From NCBI RefSeq assembly GCF_006716675.1, contig NZ_VFPM01000001.1, positions 496,001 to 560,000 of the forward strand: 64,000 nt of DNA, written 5' to 3'. Positions within the stretch are counted from its first letter, which is position 1. Each line of letters starts with the position of its first letter. Position numbers and translations under genes: made by a program. This stretch comes from Humibacillus xanthopallidus. Lineage in GTDB: Bacteria; Actinomycetota; Actinomycetes; Actinomycetales; Dermatophilaceae. Positions 16,296 through 27,127 of this stretch are shown here, in pieces. Under the pieces are notes generated by a model. It did not search any database and was not told where the DNA came from. It saw only the letters and a list, made by a program, of their open reading frames with translations.

Positions 16296-18671
16296 GTGAG
16301 CTGGTGGCGGGACCGTTGGCCGACGGTGTTCTTCCTCGGCTCCGCCGGCCTGCTCGGCGGCGGGGCGGTCGCCACGCTGCTCGGCGCCGACGAGACCGCG
16401 CGGTGGCTCTGGATCGCGGCGACGGCGTTCGGCCTCGTGGTCTCCCTCGTCTCGACGGCCCGGGCCGTGCAGCGCCGGTCGCCGACGGTCGACATCATCG
16501 CCGTGCTGGCCCTCGCAGGAGCGCTGTGGGTCGACGAGCCCTTCGCCGGAGCGATGATCGCCGTCATGCTCTCGACCGGTCAGCTGCTCGAGTCCAGGGC
16601 CGCGGCGCGCGCCAGCCGTGAGCTGCGCCTCCTCGTCGAACGCACGCCGCGGACCGCTCGGCGGGTCACCTCCGAGGGCGTCACCGAGGTGCCGGTCGAG
16701 GACGTCGTGCCGGGCGACCACCTCGTCGTCGGCAGCGGTGAGGTGGTGCCGGTCGACGGGCGGCTCGAGGCCGCCGGCACCCTCGACGAGTCGGCTCTCA
16801 CCGGTGAGGCCCGCCCGGTCGAGCGAACCGCCGGAGACGACGTGCGCAGCGGAGTCGTCAACGCCGGCCCCCCGATGGACCTCCTCGCCACCGCCCCCGC
16901 CGCGGAGTCGACGTATGCCGGTCTCGTCCGTCTCGTCGAGCAGGCACAGGCCTCCTCGGCTCCCTTCGTGCGCACGGCCGACCGCTTCGCCATGCTCTTC
17001 GTGCCGCTGACGCTCGTGCTCGCGGGTGCGGCCTGGGCCGTTGCGGGCTCGCCGTTGCGCGCGGTGGCGGTCCTCGTCGTCGCGACCCCGTGCCCGCTGC
17101 TGCTCGCCGCCCCGGTGGCGATCATGTCGGGGCTCTCCCGGGCCGCGCGGATCGGCGTCGTCGTCAAGGGCGGCGCGGCCCTCGAGGCCCTGGCCGCGGG
17201 CCAGGTCATGCTCTTCGACAAGACGGGAACGCTGACGCGCGGGCGCCCCGAGCTCGCGTCGGTCGTGACAGCCGGCGGCGAGGGCGACGGCACCGACGCG
17301 CTGCGGCTCGCAGCCTCGCTCGACCAGGTCTCGCCGCACCCCCTCGCGAGTGCGCTCGTCAGCGCAGCTCTGGGCAGGGGTCTCGAGCTCTCGATGCCGA
17401 CCGACGTCCACGAGGTGCACGGTTACGGGCTCGAAGGTGTCGTCGACGGGCACGTCGTGCGGCTCGGCAAGGCCTCCTGGATCGTCGGCAACGCCCGACC
17501 GCCCTGGCTCCAGCGCGTGCGACGGCGGGCTGCCCTCGACGGCTCGCTCACGGTCTTCGTCGCCGTCGACGGGGTTGCCGCCGGGGCCTTCCTCCTCGAG
17601 GACCCGATCCGCTCCGACGCACCGCGGATGCTCGCGATGCTGCGCTCCTCGGGCATCACCCGCACGGTGTTGCTCACCGGGGACCGGGCCGACGTCGCCG
17701 AGGCAGTGGGCCGGATCGTCGGTGTCGACGCCGTGCTCGCCGACTGCGACCCCGCCGACAAGCTGGCCGTCATCCGGGCCGAGTCCGGCACGGCACGCAC
17801 CATCATGGTCGGCGACGGGGTCAACGACGCCCCCGCCCTGGCGGCGGCGGGAGTGGGCGTCGCGCTCGCCGCTCGCGGGGCGACTGCGTCGTCGGAGGCC
17901 GCCGACGTCGTGCTCACCGTCGACCGGGTCGACGCGCTCGCAGACGCCATCCTCATCGCCCGCAGGTCACGGCGCATCGCCCTCGAGGCGGTCGTCACCG
18001 GCATGGGTCTCTCGTTCGTGGCGATGGTGGCAGCCGCCGTCGGGCTGCTCCCCCCGGCCGCCGGAGCCGTGCTCCAGGAGGGCATCGACGTGCTCGCCAT
18101 CGCGATCGCGCTGCGGGCCCTGCTGCCCGGGCGCCTGCACACCATCGCGATGTCGGAGGCGGACGTCGCGACCGCGCACCGGCTGCGCGCCGAGCACGAC
18201 CTCACGCTCGGGACCGTCGAGCAGATCCGCAGCGTCGCCGACGACCTCACGGGTGACGACCTCGACCTGGCCCCCGTCGCGTCGCTGCTCGACCGCCTCG
18301 AGCACCAGCTCATCCCGCACGAGCGCGCCGACGAGGACCTCCTCATGCCGCTCGTCGACCGAGCCCTCGGCACGGACGCCACCGCGACGATGCGACGCAC
18401 CCACGCCGAGATCGAGCACCAGGTCGGCCGGCTCAGGAGACTCGTCGCCGAGCTCGACGGCACGGCTGGCGGGTCCGCTCCCCCACCCATCTCGCCGGAG
18501 GACGTCGTGGAGCTGAGACGCATCCTCTACGGCCTCTATGCGGTGTGTCGCCTGCACAACAGCCAGGAGGAGGAGGGCGCCTTCGCCCTCGTGCCGGCGA
18601 CCGCGACACCGCAGCACCCGAGCCACCTGCCGGCCCACCTCCCGGCGATGCGGCGCCGCACCCGTTCGTGA
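16296..18671 (+). CDS. P1B-type metal-transporting ATPase with C-terminal hemerythrin domain (P1B-5-like)
   Basis: 791 aa from GTG at 16296; a GTG at 16269 is in frame and neither has a convincing ribosome-binding site. There is no N-terminal heavy-metal-binding domain. Actuator motif TGEA near 169, TPCP in the membrane metal site near 264, phosphorylation loop DKTGT near 308, a serine-histidine-proline HP motif (SPHPL), and the hinge MVGDGVNDAPAL. After residue 625 a hemerythrin-like four-helix domain follows, with ligand-type residues AEHD, EHQLIPHERADED, HAEIEH and HNSQEEE. TPCP plus a hemerythrin tail is the P1B-5 pattern known from Acidothermus cellulolyticus. Metal specificity is unsettled in that group (Ni, Fe or Co). 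Confidence 0.88.
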   Translation: MSWWRDRWPTVFFLGSAGLLGGGAVATLLGADETARWLWIAATAFGLVVSLVSTARAVQRRSPTVDIIAVLALAGALWVDEPFAGAMIAVMLSTGQLLESRAAARASRELRLLVERTPRTARRVTSEGVTEVPVEDVVPGDHLVVGSGEVVPVDGRLEAAGTLDESALTGEARPVERTAGDDVRSGVVNAGPPMDLLATAPAAESTYAGLVRLVEQAQASSAPFVRTADRFAMLFVPLTLVLAGAAWAVAGSPLRAVAVLVVATPCPLLLAAPVAIMSGLSRAARIGVVVKGGAALEALAAGQVMLFDKTGTLTRGRPELASVVTAGGEGDGTDALRLAASLDQVSPHPLASALVSAALGRGLELSMPTDVHEVHGYGLEGVVDGHVVRLGKASWIVGNARPPWLQRVRRRAALDGSLTVFVAVDGVAAGAFLLEDPIRSDAPRMLAMLRSSGITRTVLLTGDRADVAEAVGRIVGVDAVLADCDPADKLAVIRAESGTARTIMVGDGVNDAPALAAAGVGVALAARGATASSEAADVVLTVDRVDALADAILIARRSRRIALEAVVTGMGLSFVAMVAAAVGLLPPAAGAVLQEGIDVLAIAIALRALLPGRLHTIAMSEADVATAHRLRAEHDLTLGTVEQIRSVADDLTGDDLDLAPVASLLDRLEHQLIPHERADEDLLMPLVDRALGTDATATMRRTHAEIEHQVGRLRRLVAELDGTAGGSAPPPISPEDVVELRRILYGLYAVCRLHNSQEEEGAFALVPATATPQHPSHLPAHLPAMRRRTRS

Positions 18672-18775
18672 CGAGGGATCGCCCGGGTCTGCCGGCGGGC
18701 CGACCCGGCCGGACGGCATACTGGCGCGTGCTGCTCCTCAGCAGGAACCTCGACGACGATGAAGGCGGCGCGCTC

Positions 18776-20452
<1,677 letters not shown>

Positions 20453-20461
20453 ACATCGAGC

Positions 20462-20586
20462 GAGCACTTCGTCGGCTCCCCAGGGCAATCGAAAGAGCAG
20501 TTTGTCGATTCCCGAATGCGCTTAGGGTGCCGATTGGCTGAGCGCGCCCGCGCCCTCTGCGCACCCGACGAAGTGCTCTTTCGATT
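20462..20586. repeat. Three-copy palindromic repeat between convergent genes
   Basis: GAGCACTTCGTCGG occurs at 20462-20475. A variant, GAGCAGTTTGTCGA, occurs at 20495-20508, and an inverted perfect copy at 20565-20578. The stretch AATCGAAAGAGCA at 20488-20500, leading into the second copy, is also inverted at 20574-20586. The inverted copy can therefore pair with either of the two left copies, giving mutually exclusive hairpins. Confidence 0.75.
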
Positions 20587-20604
20587 GGGGTGGAGGGGAA
20601 TGGC

Positions 20605-23250
20605 TCAGACAGAGGGCTTTTCGAAGACGATGGCCATGGGGGTCTGCTCGGAGCCCTGGCCGAGGGGGTTGTCGGCGAACATCGCCCCGTAGCGCTCCTT
20701 GGGACCGGGGGCATCCTTGCCGAGCACGTTGCGGCCGATGTCGTTGGCGTCCATGACGACGGTGCCGCCGAAGGTCTCGCGATAGGCCTCGGGCACGCGC
20801 TCACGGATCGCCGCGCTGAGCCGGGCCGCCACGTCGTCGGGGTCCTTGGGACCGAGCTTGGCCGAGACGTTGGCGGGGTAGACGGAGTACTCGGTCGGAC
20901 CGTCGATGGCGCGGATGTCACCACCGACGAGGTCGTAGAAGAGCCCGCGCTTGCCGACCAGCTTGCCGACGAAGCCGCCGGCAGAGGCGTAGAGCACGCG
21001 GGGCAGCCCCGCCTCCTCTATCGCCAGCTGCATCGTGAAGGGTGACCCGAGCCCGATGCCTGCCGGTGTGCGCGTCACGTAGCGGCTCAGCACGCGCGCC
21101 GGCCGGCCGACCTTGATGTCCCAGATGAAGAAGGACCGGCCCTGGGTGATGGCGACGATCTTCTCGGAGATGAAGAAGAACCACTGCCCAGTGGTCGCGG
21201 CGGCATGATCCGCCCCGGCCTCCGGCAGCCCCGCGAAGAACCGCTCGATGTAGCCGAGCGTCTTGGCCTCGAGGTCGTCCTCGCGGGCGTAGAGGTCCGT
21301 GCGCAGTGGGTAGCGACGAACGACCGTCCCACTGTCGAGGGTGAGGTCGAGCTGCTTGCGGGCGTTGGGCTCGTAGTCCGTCTTGACTCGCTCGGGCTCG
21401 TCGGCAGCCGGGTCGTGCTCGTCGAAGAACTCCTGCAGCCACAGCTCCAGGTTGAGCATGCGCCAGACCGTCATCGAGTCGATCGAGTTGGTGCCCTTGA
21501 TCCACCCCTCGAAGGCGTGGAGCACGGCGCTCTGGTCGACGTACGGCCGCTCGGCGAAGGACTCGGAGAGGAACACGCCGTAGATGTGGTTCTTGAGCCG
21601 CATGAACCACTCACCCTGCGGCGTCGTCGCGCCGACCTTGTCGCGGCGGCGGCGCACCGACTCGGGCACCCGGCCCTGCATCGCGTCGCGCAGCACCCGC
21701 TTGCTCCACCCCTCGTGGATCAGCGCCTCGTCGGGCAGCGCGAAGACGAACCGCACGAGGTCGCGGTCGAGGAAGGGCAGGCGCACCCGCAGCCCGAAGT
21801 GGCGGGCGTTCTTGTCGGCATAGCGCAGCCGAGCCGGCAGCGACCCGGCGACGACGTCGTCGACGAGGCGCCGGTGCAGCGACCCCCGCTCCACGGCATA
21901 CGACTCGTCGGCGAACCGGGCGGCGAACTGCGCCCCGAGCAGGCTGCGCACCGGCACGTCACGCCGGCCGCGCACCCGGTCGGCGACGACCGGTCCACCG
22001 CGCCGGGCGAGCACGTCGAGGGAGCGGCCGAGCTCGGCAGCGGCCTTGGCCGCCCCGGCCGCTCCACCCGAGCGGGTGAGCGCGCGCAGGTGCACGAGGT
22101 GGTGCGGTCCGAAGCCGCCGAGGGTCTCGTCGCCCCCGTGCCCGTCGAGCAGGGCGGTGGGCGGCCCCTCGCTCGCGGCGGCCTCGCGCATGACGCGGAA
22201 CTGCGTGTAGGCGCCCGTCGAGACGAGCGGCTCCTCCTGGAGGCGCACGAAGTCGCGCAGGTCGAGCTTGAAGTCGGTCGGCGTGGGCTCGACCCGGTGG
22301 GCCTCGACACGGTCGCCGAGGGCCGCGACGACGTCGTCGACGTAACGCACCTCATCGGCTCGCGTGTCGGGGAAGAGCACCGACCAGGTCTGCTGCACGG
22401 TGTGGGACGCGGGGGCGTCCGCGCGCGCGAGGCTGTCGACGACCGAGGCGATGGCCGCCGCGTCGATGCCGCCCGAGAGCGACGTCGCGACCCGCCCCGC
22501 CGTACGCCGTCGCACGGCCGCGGTGAGCAGGTGCCGGAAGTCCTCGATGACCCGTGCGCCGTAGGGGTGCGGCTCGGGCGCCGCCTCGAGCTCGTCGCGC
22601 AGGCTGCTCCAGACGTGCCGCTCGGCCCGCGCCGCCGACAGCGTCAGCGTCTCGCCCGCCCCCACCCGCTCGATGCCGTCGAAGAAGGTCTCGGGACCGT
22701 CGTCGTGCACGCGGAAGCAGAGGTAGCGGTAGATCGTGCGGTCGTTGGGTCGGCGCTCGTGGTGCCCGCTCTCGAGGATCGGGCGGATCGTGCTCGAGAA
22801 GAGCCACCCGCCGGCGTCCGGCACCTGCGCGACGTAGAGCTGCCGCGTGCCGAAGGGGTCTCGCGAGAGGGTCACCGCGTCGGTCTCTCGGTCGTGCACG
22901 GCGAGCGCGAAGGAGCCCTCGAGCCGGTCCAGCCCTTCGGCTCCCCACTCGCCGTAGGCGGCCAGCGCGACGGAGGCGTCGCCGCCCGTGATGTCGTGGC
23001 CCAGCGTCGTCAGCTCCTCGCGGAGCACGTCAGCCTCGTAGAGCTCGCCGTCGAGCACGAGGGTATGCCGTCCGGAGACGCTCGTGACCAACGCGCGGCC
23101 CGCCGCATCCCCCCTCGCCGTCGCCGCCAGGACGGCCGACCCGACGCGTGCGACAGCCGGTGCGGACGCCTCGTCGTGGTCGCACCGCGAGAGCCGTTCG
23201 ATCAGCCCCGGGTCGGTCGTGACGCCCAGGTGGCCGCTGATTCCGCACAT
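20605..23250 (-). CDS. Asparagine synthase-like protein fused to an F420-0:gamma-glutamyl ligase-like domain
   Basis: 881 aa. MCGISG provides the N-terminal nucleophile Cys2 of a class II glutamine amidotransferase, and SRDPFGTRQLY lies near 130. An asparagine-synthase ATP-pyrophosphatase domain follows with SGGID at 259-263; the usual Ser after the Asp is Ala here. LDGHGGDE, KNARHFGLRVRLPFLD and GWSKRVLRDAM also fit. From about residue 640 a 240-residue extra domain (YPLRTDL, ISEKIVAITQGRS, SRYVTRTPAGIGLG, DANDIG) resembles actinobacterial F420-0:L-glutamate ligase-like proteins, though classical CofE motifs are not all present. Two ATP/GTP-type amide-bond modules in one chain suggest a specialised amide-forming enzyme. 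The product is unknown. Confidence 0.85.
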   Translation of the reverse strand: MCGISGHLGVTTDPGLIERLSRCDHDEASAPAVARVGSAVLAATARGDAAGRALVTSVSGRHTLVLDGELYEADVLREELTTLGHDITGGDASVALAAYGEWGAEGLDRLEGSFALAVHDRETDAVTLSRDPFGTRQLYVAQVPDAGGWLFSSTIRPILESGHHERRPNDRTIYRYLCFRVHDDGPETFFDGIERVGAGETLTLSAARAERHVWSSLRDELEAAPEPHPYGARVIEDFRHLLTAAVRRRTAGRVATSLSGGIDAAAIASVVDSLARADAPASHTVQQTWSVLFPDTRADEVRYVDDVVAALGDRVEAHRVEPTPTDFKLDLRDFVRLQEEPLVSTGAYTQFRVMREAAASEGPPTALLDGHGGDETLGGFGPHHLVHLRALTRSGGAAGAAKAAAELGRSLDVLARRGGPVVADRVRGRRDVPVRSLLGAQFAARFADESYAVERGSLHRRLVDDVVAGSLPARLRYADKNARHFGLRVRLPFLDRDLVRFVFALPDEALIHEGWSKRVLRDAMQGRVPESVRRRRDKVGATTPQGEWFMRLKNHIYGVFLSESFAERPYVDQSAVLHAFEGWIKGTNSIDSMTVWRMLNLELWLQEFFDEHDPAADEPERVKTDYEPNARKQLDLTLDSGTVVRRYPLRTDLYAREDDLEAKTLGYIERFFAGLPEAGADHAAATTGQWFFFISEKIVAITQGRSFFIWDIKVGRPARVLSRYVTRTPAGIGLGSPFTMQLAIEEAGLPRVLYASAGGFVGKLVGKRGLFYDLVGGDIRAIDGPTEYSVYPANVSAKLGPKDPDDVAARLSAAIRERVPEAYRETFGGTVVMDANDIGRNVLGKDAPGPKERYGAMFADNPLGQGSEQTPMAIVFEKPSV

Positions 23251-23454
23251 GGCTCAACCCTAGTGACGTGGGCTGGGTGGTTCGGCCGAGGGCCGGGGAC
23301 CGGAGGCCGGGGCGGCCCGGGGCGGCCCGTGGCGGCCCCGGCAGCCCGTGGCGGACCGGAGTGGCCAGACCGGAGGAGCGGTTCTGAACCCTGCGGCGCA
23401 TCAGGTCGTCCTTGGACTGTGGGAGATTCCCGCATCCACGAGAAAGAAGAAGAC
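23251..23454. other. Intergenic gap between divergent genes
   Basis: 204 bases between the asparagine synthase start and the secreted-protein start. 23285-23350 is a low-complexity run built from GGGCGGCCC- and GTGGCGG-like words. No clear promoter hexamers could be assigned with confidence on either strand. Confidence 0.5.
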
Positions 23455-23967
23455 ATGCCCGTCATCTCCAGGCCCGCCGCGTTCGTCGCGGGCGCGCTCC
23501 TCGCGGCCAGCGCCCTCGTCGCCACCTCGGCCTCGGCCTCAGACGCCCCGAACGGCTCCGGCAACGGCTCGGGCAACGGCTCGGGCAACGGACCGCGCAG
23601 CGACATCCTCCGCGCACCCCTGCAGGGCAGCATCCTCTCGGACCCGCCCCTCTTCGGCCTGACACGGGGTGGAGCGCCGTGGGTGATCTCCGACGGCACC
23701 GCGCGGCTGCGCGCCAACGGCGACCTCAGCGTGGAGGTTCAGGGGCTCATCATCCCGACCCGGGGCGACAACCCCCTGGCCACGCTCTCAGCCACTGTCG
23801 TCTGCAACGGCAAGGACCTCGTCATGACGGCGCCCGTGCCGTTCAGCGCGGCTGGCGACGCCGAGATCGACGCGCACGTGAGCCTGCCCGATCGCTGCCT
23901 GGCCCCGGTGGTCCTCCTCAACCCCCTGAGCAACGCGGGCACGTACATCGCGGCGACCGGACGCTGA
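23455..23967 (+). CDS. Small secreted protein of unknown function
   Basis: 170 aa with a purine-rich ribosome-binding stretch (AGAAAGAAGAAG) before the ATG. A Sec signal peptide (residues 1-28) ends in ATSASA, so cleavage is likely just before SDAPN. A short Gly/Ser/Asn repeat (GSGNGSGNGSGN) links it to a beta-rich domain of about 120 residues with two cysteines (VCNGKD, DRCLAP) able to form a disulfide. I recognise no named family. A hairpin terminator follows at once. Confidence 0.75.
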   Translation: MPVISRPAAFVAGALLAASALVATSASASDAPNGSGNGSGNGSGNGPRSDILRAPLQGSILSDPPLFGLTRGGAPWVISDGTARLRANGDLSVEVQGLIIPTRGDNPLATLSATVVCNGKDLVMTAPVPFSAAGDAEIDAHVSLPDRCLAPVVLLNPLSNAGTYIAATGR

Positions 23968-23976
23968 GCCCTCCTC

Positions 23977-24012
23977 GGCGTATGCCGTGAGGCCAGCCAC
24001 ACGGCATACGCC
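23977..24012 (+). terminator. Terminator made of two GTATGCC words
   Basis: Perfect 13-bp stem GGCGTATGCCGTG / CACGGCATACGCC with a 10-base loop, nine bases after the secreted-protein stop codon. Both arms contain the window-wide heptamer. Confidence 0.75.
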
Positions 24013-24033
24013 CCTGCGCTGACGGCGGACGAA

Positions 24034-24079
24034 AGGCCACCTGTGCTCGCCTCTCGACCGACGCGAGCACGAGTGGCCT
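24034..24079 (-). terminator. Terminator of guaA
   Basis: AGGCCAC-CT-GTGCTCGC pairs with GCGAGCAC-GA-GTGGCCT (15 of 17 positions), with a 12-base loop. It lies 14 bases beyond the guaA stop codon. Confidence 0.7.
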
Positions 24080-24093
24080 CTCGACGGGTCAGG

Positions 24094-25755
24094 TCACTCC
24101 CACTCGATGGTGCCGGGCGGCTTGCTCGTGACGTCGAGGACGACGCGGTTGACCTCTTCGACCTCGTTGGTGATGCGAGTCGAGATCGTCGCGAGCACCT
24201 CGTAGGGCACGCGCGCCCAGTCGGCGGTCATGGCGTCCTCGGACGCGACCGGGCGAAGCACGACGGGGTGGCCGTAGGTGCGTCCGTCACCCTGCACCCC
24301 GACGGAGCGCACGTCGGCGAGGAGCACGACGGGGCACTGCCAGATGTCGCGGTCGAGCCCGGCCCTGGTCAGCTCCTCGCGGGCGATCGCGTCGGCGCGG
24401 CGCAGGATCGCGAGCCGCTCGGCGTCGACCGCGCCGATGATGCGGATGCCGAGCCCGGGGCCCGGGAAGGGCTGGCGCCAGACGATGACCTCCGGCACGC
24501 CGAGCTCGAGGCCCACCTGGCGCACCTCGTCCTTGAAGAGGGTGCGCAGCGGCTCGACGAGCTGGAACTGCAGGTCGTCGGGCAGCCCACCGACGTTGTG
24601 GTGGCTCTTGATGTTGGCCGCTCCCTCGCCGCCGCCGGACTCGACGACGTCGGGGTAGAGGGTGCCCTGGACGAGCCACTTGACGGGGTGGTGCTCGTCG
24701 CCCCGGTCGTGGACGATGTCGCGGGCTGCCTGCTCGAAGACCCGGATGAACTGCTCGCCGATGATCTTGCGCTTGGTCTCGGGGTCGGTGACGCCGGCCA
24801 GGGCGTCGAGGAAGCGCTCGCGTGCGTCGACGACGACGAGGTCGACGCCCGTCGCGTCGACGAAGTCCTGCTCGACCTGCTCGGCCTCGCCCTCGCGCAG
24901 CAGCCCGTGGTCGACGAAGACACAGGTCAGCTGGTCACCCACGGCCTTCTGCACGAGCGCAGCGGCCACGGAGGAGTCGACACCACCGGAGAGCGCGCAG
25001 AGCACGCGGTCCTCGCCCACCTGCTCGCGGATCGAGGTGACGAGGTCGTCGACGACGTTGGAGGGCGTCCAGTCGGGGGCGATGCCGGCGCCCTTCCAGA
25101 GGAAGTTCTCGAGGACGCGCTGGCCCTGCTCGCTGTGCAGCACCTCGGGGTGCCACTGGACGCCGTAGAGCCGACGCTCGTCGTCCTCGATCGCGGCGAC
25201 GGGCGTGCCCGCGGTCGTCGCCGTGACCCTCGCGCCGGCCGGCGCCTCGGTGACCGAGTCACCGTGCGACATCCAGACCACCTGGCTCATCGGCTGCCCG
25301 GCGAAGAGCGTGGAGTCGGCGGTGTCGACCGACGCCGTCGTCTTGCCGTACTCGCGGGCGCCGGTGCGCGCGACGGTGCCGCCGAGCGCTCGCGACATGG
25401 CCTGGAAGCCGTAGCACATGCCGAAGACCGGCACCCCGGCCTCGAGCAGCGCCGGGTCGAGGGCCGGGGCGCCGTCGGCGTAGACCGAACTCGGCCCACC
25501 GGAGAGGATGATCGCGGCGGGCCGCTTGGCGAGCAGGTCGGCGACCGGCATCGAGTGCGGCACGACCTCGCTGTAGACCTGCGCCTCGCGCACGCGGCGG
25601 GCGATGAGCTGGGCGTACTGCGCGCCGTAGTCGACGACGAGCACCGGGTGGCTCTGCAGGTGGGCGCCGTGGTCGGGCGTGGGCTCCGTCGTGGGCTCCG
25701 TCGTGGACGCCGAGGTGGGCTCTGACGTGGGCGCGCTCGTGGGCTCGTCGGTCAC
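24094..25755 (-). CDS. guaA: GMP synthase (glutamine-hydrolysing)
   Basis: 553 aa. It aminates XMP to GMP, the last step of guanine nucleotide synthesis. Class I amidotransferase domain: [14 protein letters not shown], catalytic Cys in GMCYGFQ, and the His/Glu pair in [13 protein letters not shown]. The ATP-pyrophosphatase P-loop is [11 protein letters not shown], and the C-terminal dimerisation domain ends in the family sequence [10 protein letters not shown]. The first 33 residues are an unusual Thr/Glu/Pro/Ser low-complexity leader encoded by short repeats. The start is a GTG; later starts would cut into the leader only. The substrate-producing enzyme guaB lies elsewhere in the window. Confidence 0.97.
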   Translation of the reverse strand: MTDEPTSAPTSEPTSASTTEPTTEPTPDHGAHLQSHPVLVVDYGAQYAQLIARRVREAQVYSEVVPHSMPVADLLAKRPAAIILSGGPSSVYADGAPALDPALLEAGVPVFGMCYGFQAMSRALGGTVARTGAREYGKTTASVDTADSTLFAGQPMSQVVWMSHGDSVTEAPAGARVTATTAGTPVAAIEDDERRLYGVQWHPEVLHSEQGQRVLENFLWKGAGIAPDWTPSNVVDDLVTSIREQVGEDRVLCALSGGVDSSVAAALVQKAVGDQLTCVFVDHGLLREGEAEQVEQDFVDATGVDLVVVDARERFLDALAGVTDPETKRKIIGEQFIRVFEQAARDIVHDRGDEHHPVKWLVQGTLYPDVVESGGGEGAANIKSHHNVGGLPDDLQFQLVEPLRTLFKDEVRQVGLELGVPEVIVWRQPFPGPGLGIRIIGAVDAERLAILRRADAIAREELTRAGLDRDIWQCPVVLLADVRSVGVQGDGRTYGHPVVLRPVASEDAMTADWARVPYEVLATISTRITNEVEEVNRVVLDVTSKPPGTIEWE

Positions 25756-25829
25756 CCGCCCAGCCTATCGGGGGCGCGAGACCCCGCCGCGCCGCCGTGT
25801 GCCGTGTGCCGTATGCCGGGTGGCGCGGG

Positions 25830-26234
25830 TCAGCGCGGGCCGTCGCCTCCGCGCTCGCTGGCCACGCTGCTCGGACCGCCGGCGACGTAGGCCCGCTGGC
25901 GCATCGCCTCGACCTCGGCGTGGTTGCGACGCTCGGCGATCCAGGGCACGACCGGCACGAAGCCGGCGAGCAGGTTGAGCACGATGCGCTTCGCGCCCCA
26001 GGCGCACTTGATGCCGAGGTTGGCGACGGACGCGGCATACCCCATGTAGATGAGGCCGTGGATGGGGCTCCAGTACTCCGTCAGCACGTTGGTCTGCTTG
26101 AGGAGGTACTTCATCACCATCTCGATGATGAGGATGACGAGCGCGATGCCGGCCGTGATCGCCATGACGCGGTAGAACGACAGGGCACTGCGGATCTGCT
26201 TCGGCTTGGCGAGGGACTGGGGGTAGGTCGTCAC
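25830..26234 (-). CDS. DUF3817 family membrane protein
   Basis: 134 aa from GTG, overlapping the SURF1 stop by 3 bases (GTGA). Three hydrophobic segments at about 22-42, 57-75 and 85-98. YRVMAITAGIALVILIIEM at the N-terminus and PIHGLIYMGYAAS in the middle are the DUF3817 hallmarks. The C-terminal tail of 35 residues is hydrophilic. The family has no settled function. Coupling to SURF1 hints at a link with respiratory complexes (inference). Confidence 0.88.
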   Translation of the reverse strand: MTTYPQSLAKPKQIRSALSFYRVMAITAGIALVILIIEMVMKYLLKQTNVLTEYWSPIHGLIYMGYAASVANLGIKCAWGAKRIVLNLLAGFVPVVPWIAERRNHAEVEAMRQRAYVAGGPSSVASERGGDGPR

Positions 26235-27034
26235 GCGGGGATCTCTTCTCTCTCTGCGGCCGGCACGGCATCCGCCTGCTGCTCGGCTCGGAACATCTTC
26301 CACCACATCCAGATCGCGAAGAGCCCGAAGACCCACCACTGCACGGCGTAGGCGGCGTTGCGCAGGTTGAGCGGGGTGTCGATGTCGGGCGGCGGCACGC
26401 GGGTCAACCCGCCGGCCCGCGAGGCGGTCGCGGTGTCCGTCGCGGCGGCGCCGCCGCTGCCGGACGACGCCGGCGCGGCGGAGGTCTCGCTCGACGCGAG
26501 GACGAGGACGTTGTAGAGGTCGCCGGGCCACTCGTTGACGAGAGCGGCGAGGTCGACGGAGCGTCGCTGGGGCGCGGGCAGCGGCGCCCCCGGCCGCGGC
26601 GACTCGGTCGGGCCGAGCGAGCCCTCGACGGTGACGACCCCTGTGGGGGTCGCGGGCGCAGTGGCGGGCACGCCGTCGACGAAGCCGCGCAGCACGGCGA
26701 CCGTGCCGCCCTCGGTGACGAGGGGGGTGACGACCCAGGACCCGGCGCGGTCACCCAGACGCCGGTCGACGACGAGGATCGTGCGCGTGTCGTCGTAGGT
26801 GCCGGTCACGCTGACGGGACGGTTGGAGAACTCGGCCTCGAAGGCGGAGTGCGCGCGCGTCACCTGCTGGAGCGGTGCCCGCTGGAGCTGCGAGGCCGCG
26901 GCGACGGCCTGCTTGTGGCCTTCGTCGCGCGCGACGCCGAGCTGCCAGAGGCCGAGGAGCGTGCACGCGGCCACGATGACGAGGACGAGGGCGAACAGCC
27001 CCACCCACTTGGGGCTGAGCAGTCCACGGAGCAC
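26231..27034 (-). CDS. SURF1 family protein (cytochrome oxidase assembly)
   Basis: 267 aa from GTG at 27034, giving VLRGLLSPKWVGLFALV, the usual SURF1 opening; GTG at 27052 is in frame. Two transmembrane helices (about 10-30 and 233-252) flank a large extracytoplasmic domain. Hallmarks include LGLWQL at the end of helix 1, the RPV-V-GTYD strand, VVTPLVTEGG, LRGFVDG, and NLRNAAYAVQWWVFGLFA in helix 2. A Ser/Ala/Gly linker of about 25 residues interrupts the domain near 195-220. SURF1 proteins help assemble the heme a3 centre of cytochrome oxidase. Confidence 0.92.
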   Translation of the reverse strand: MLRGLLSPKWVGLFALVLVIVAACTLLGLWQLGVARDEGHKQAVAAASQLQRAPLQQVTRAHSAFEAEFSNRPVSVTGTYDDTRTILVVDRRLGDRAGSWVVTPLVTEGGTVAVLRGFVDGVPATAPATPTGVVTVEGSLGPTESPRPGAPLPAPQRRSVDLAALVNEWPGDLYNVLVLASSETSAAPASSGSGGAAATDTATASRAGGLTRVPPPDIDTPLNLRNAAYAVQWWVFGLFAIWMWWKMFRAEQQADAVPAAEREEIPA

Positions 27035-27127
27035 CCATCCAGAGTAGGTCACGCCCCGGACACTTCCCGGCCCGGTCACCCCGCCCGGGCCGTGATCGGA
27101 GGCGGGTCGTGATCCGACGCTCGATCC

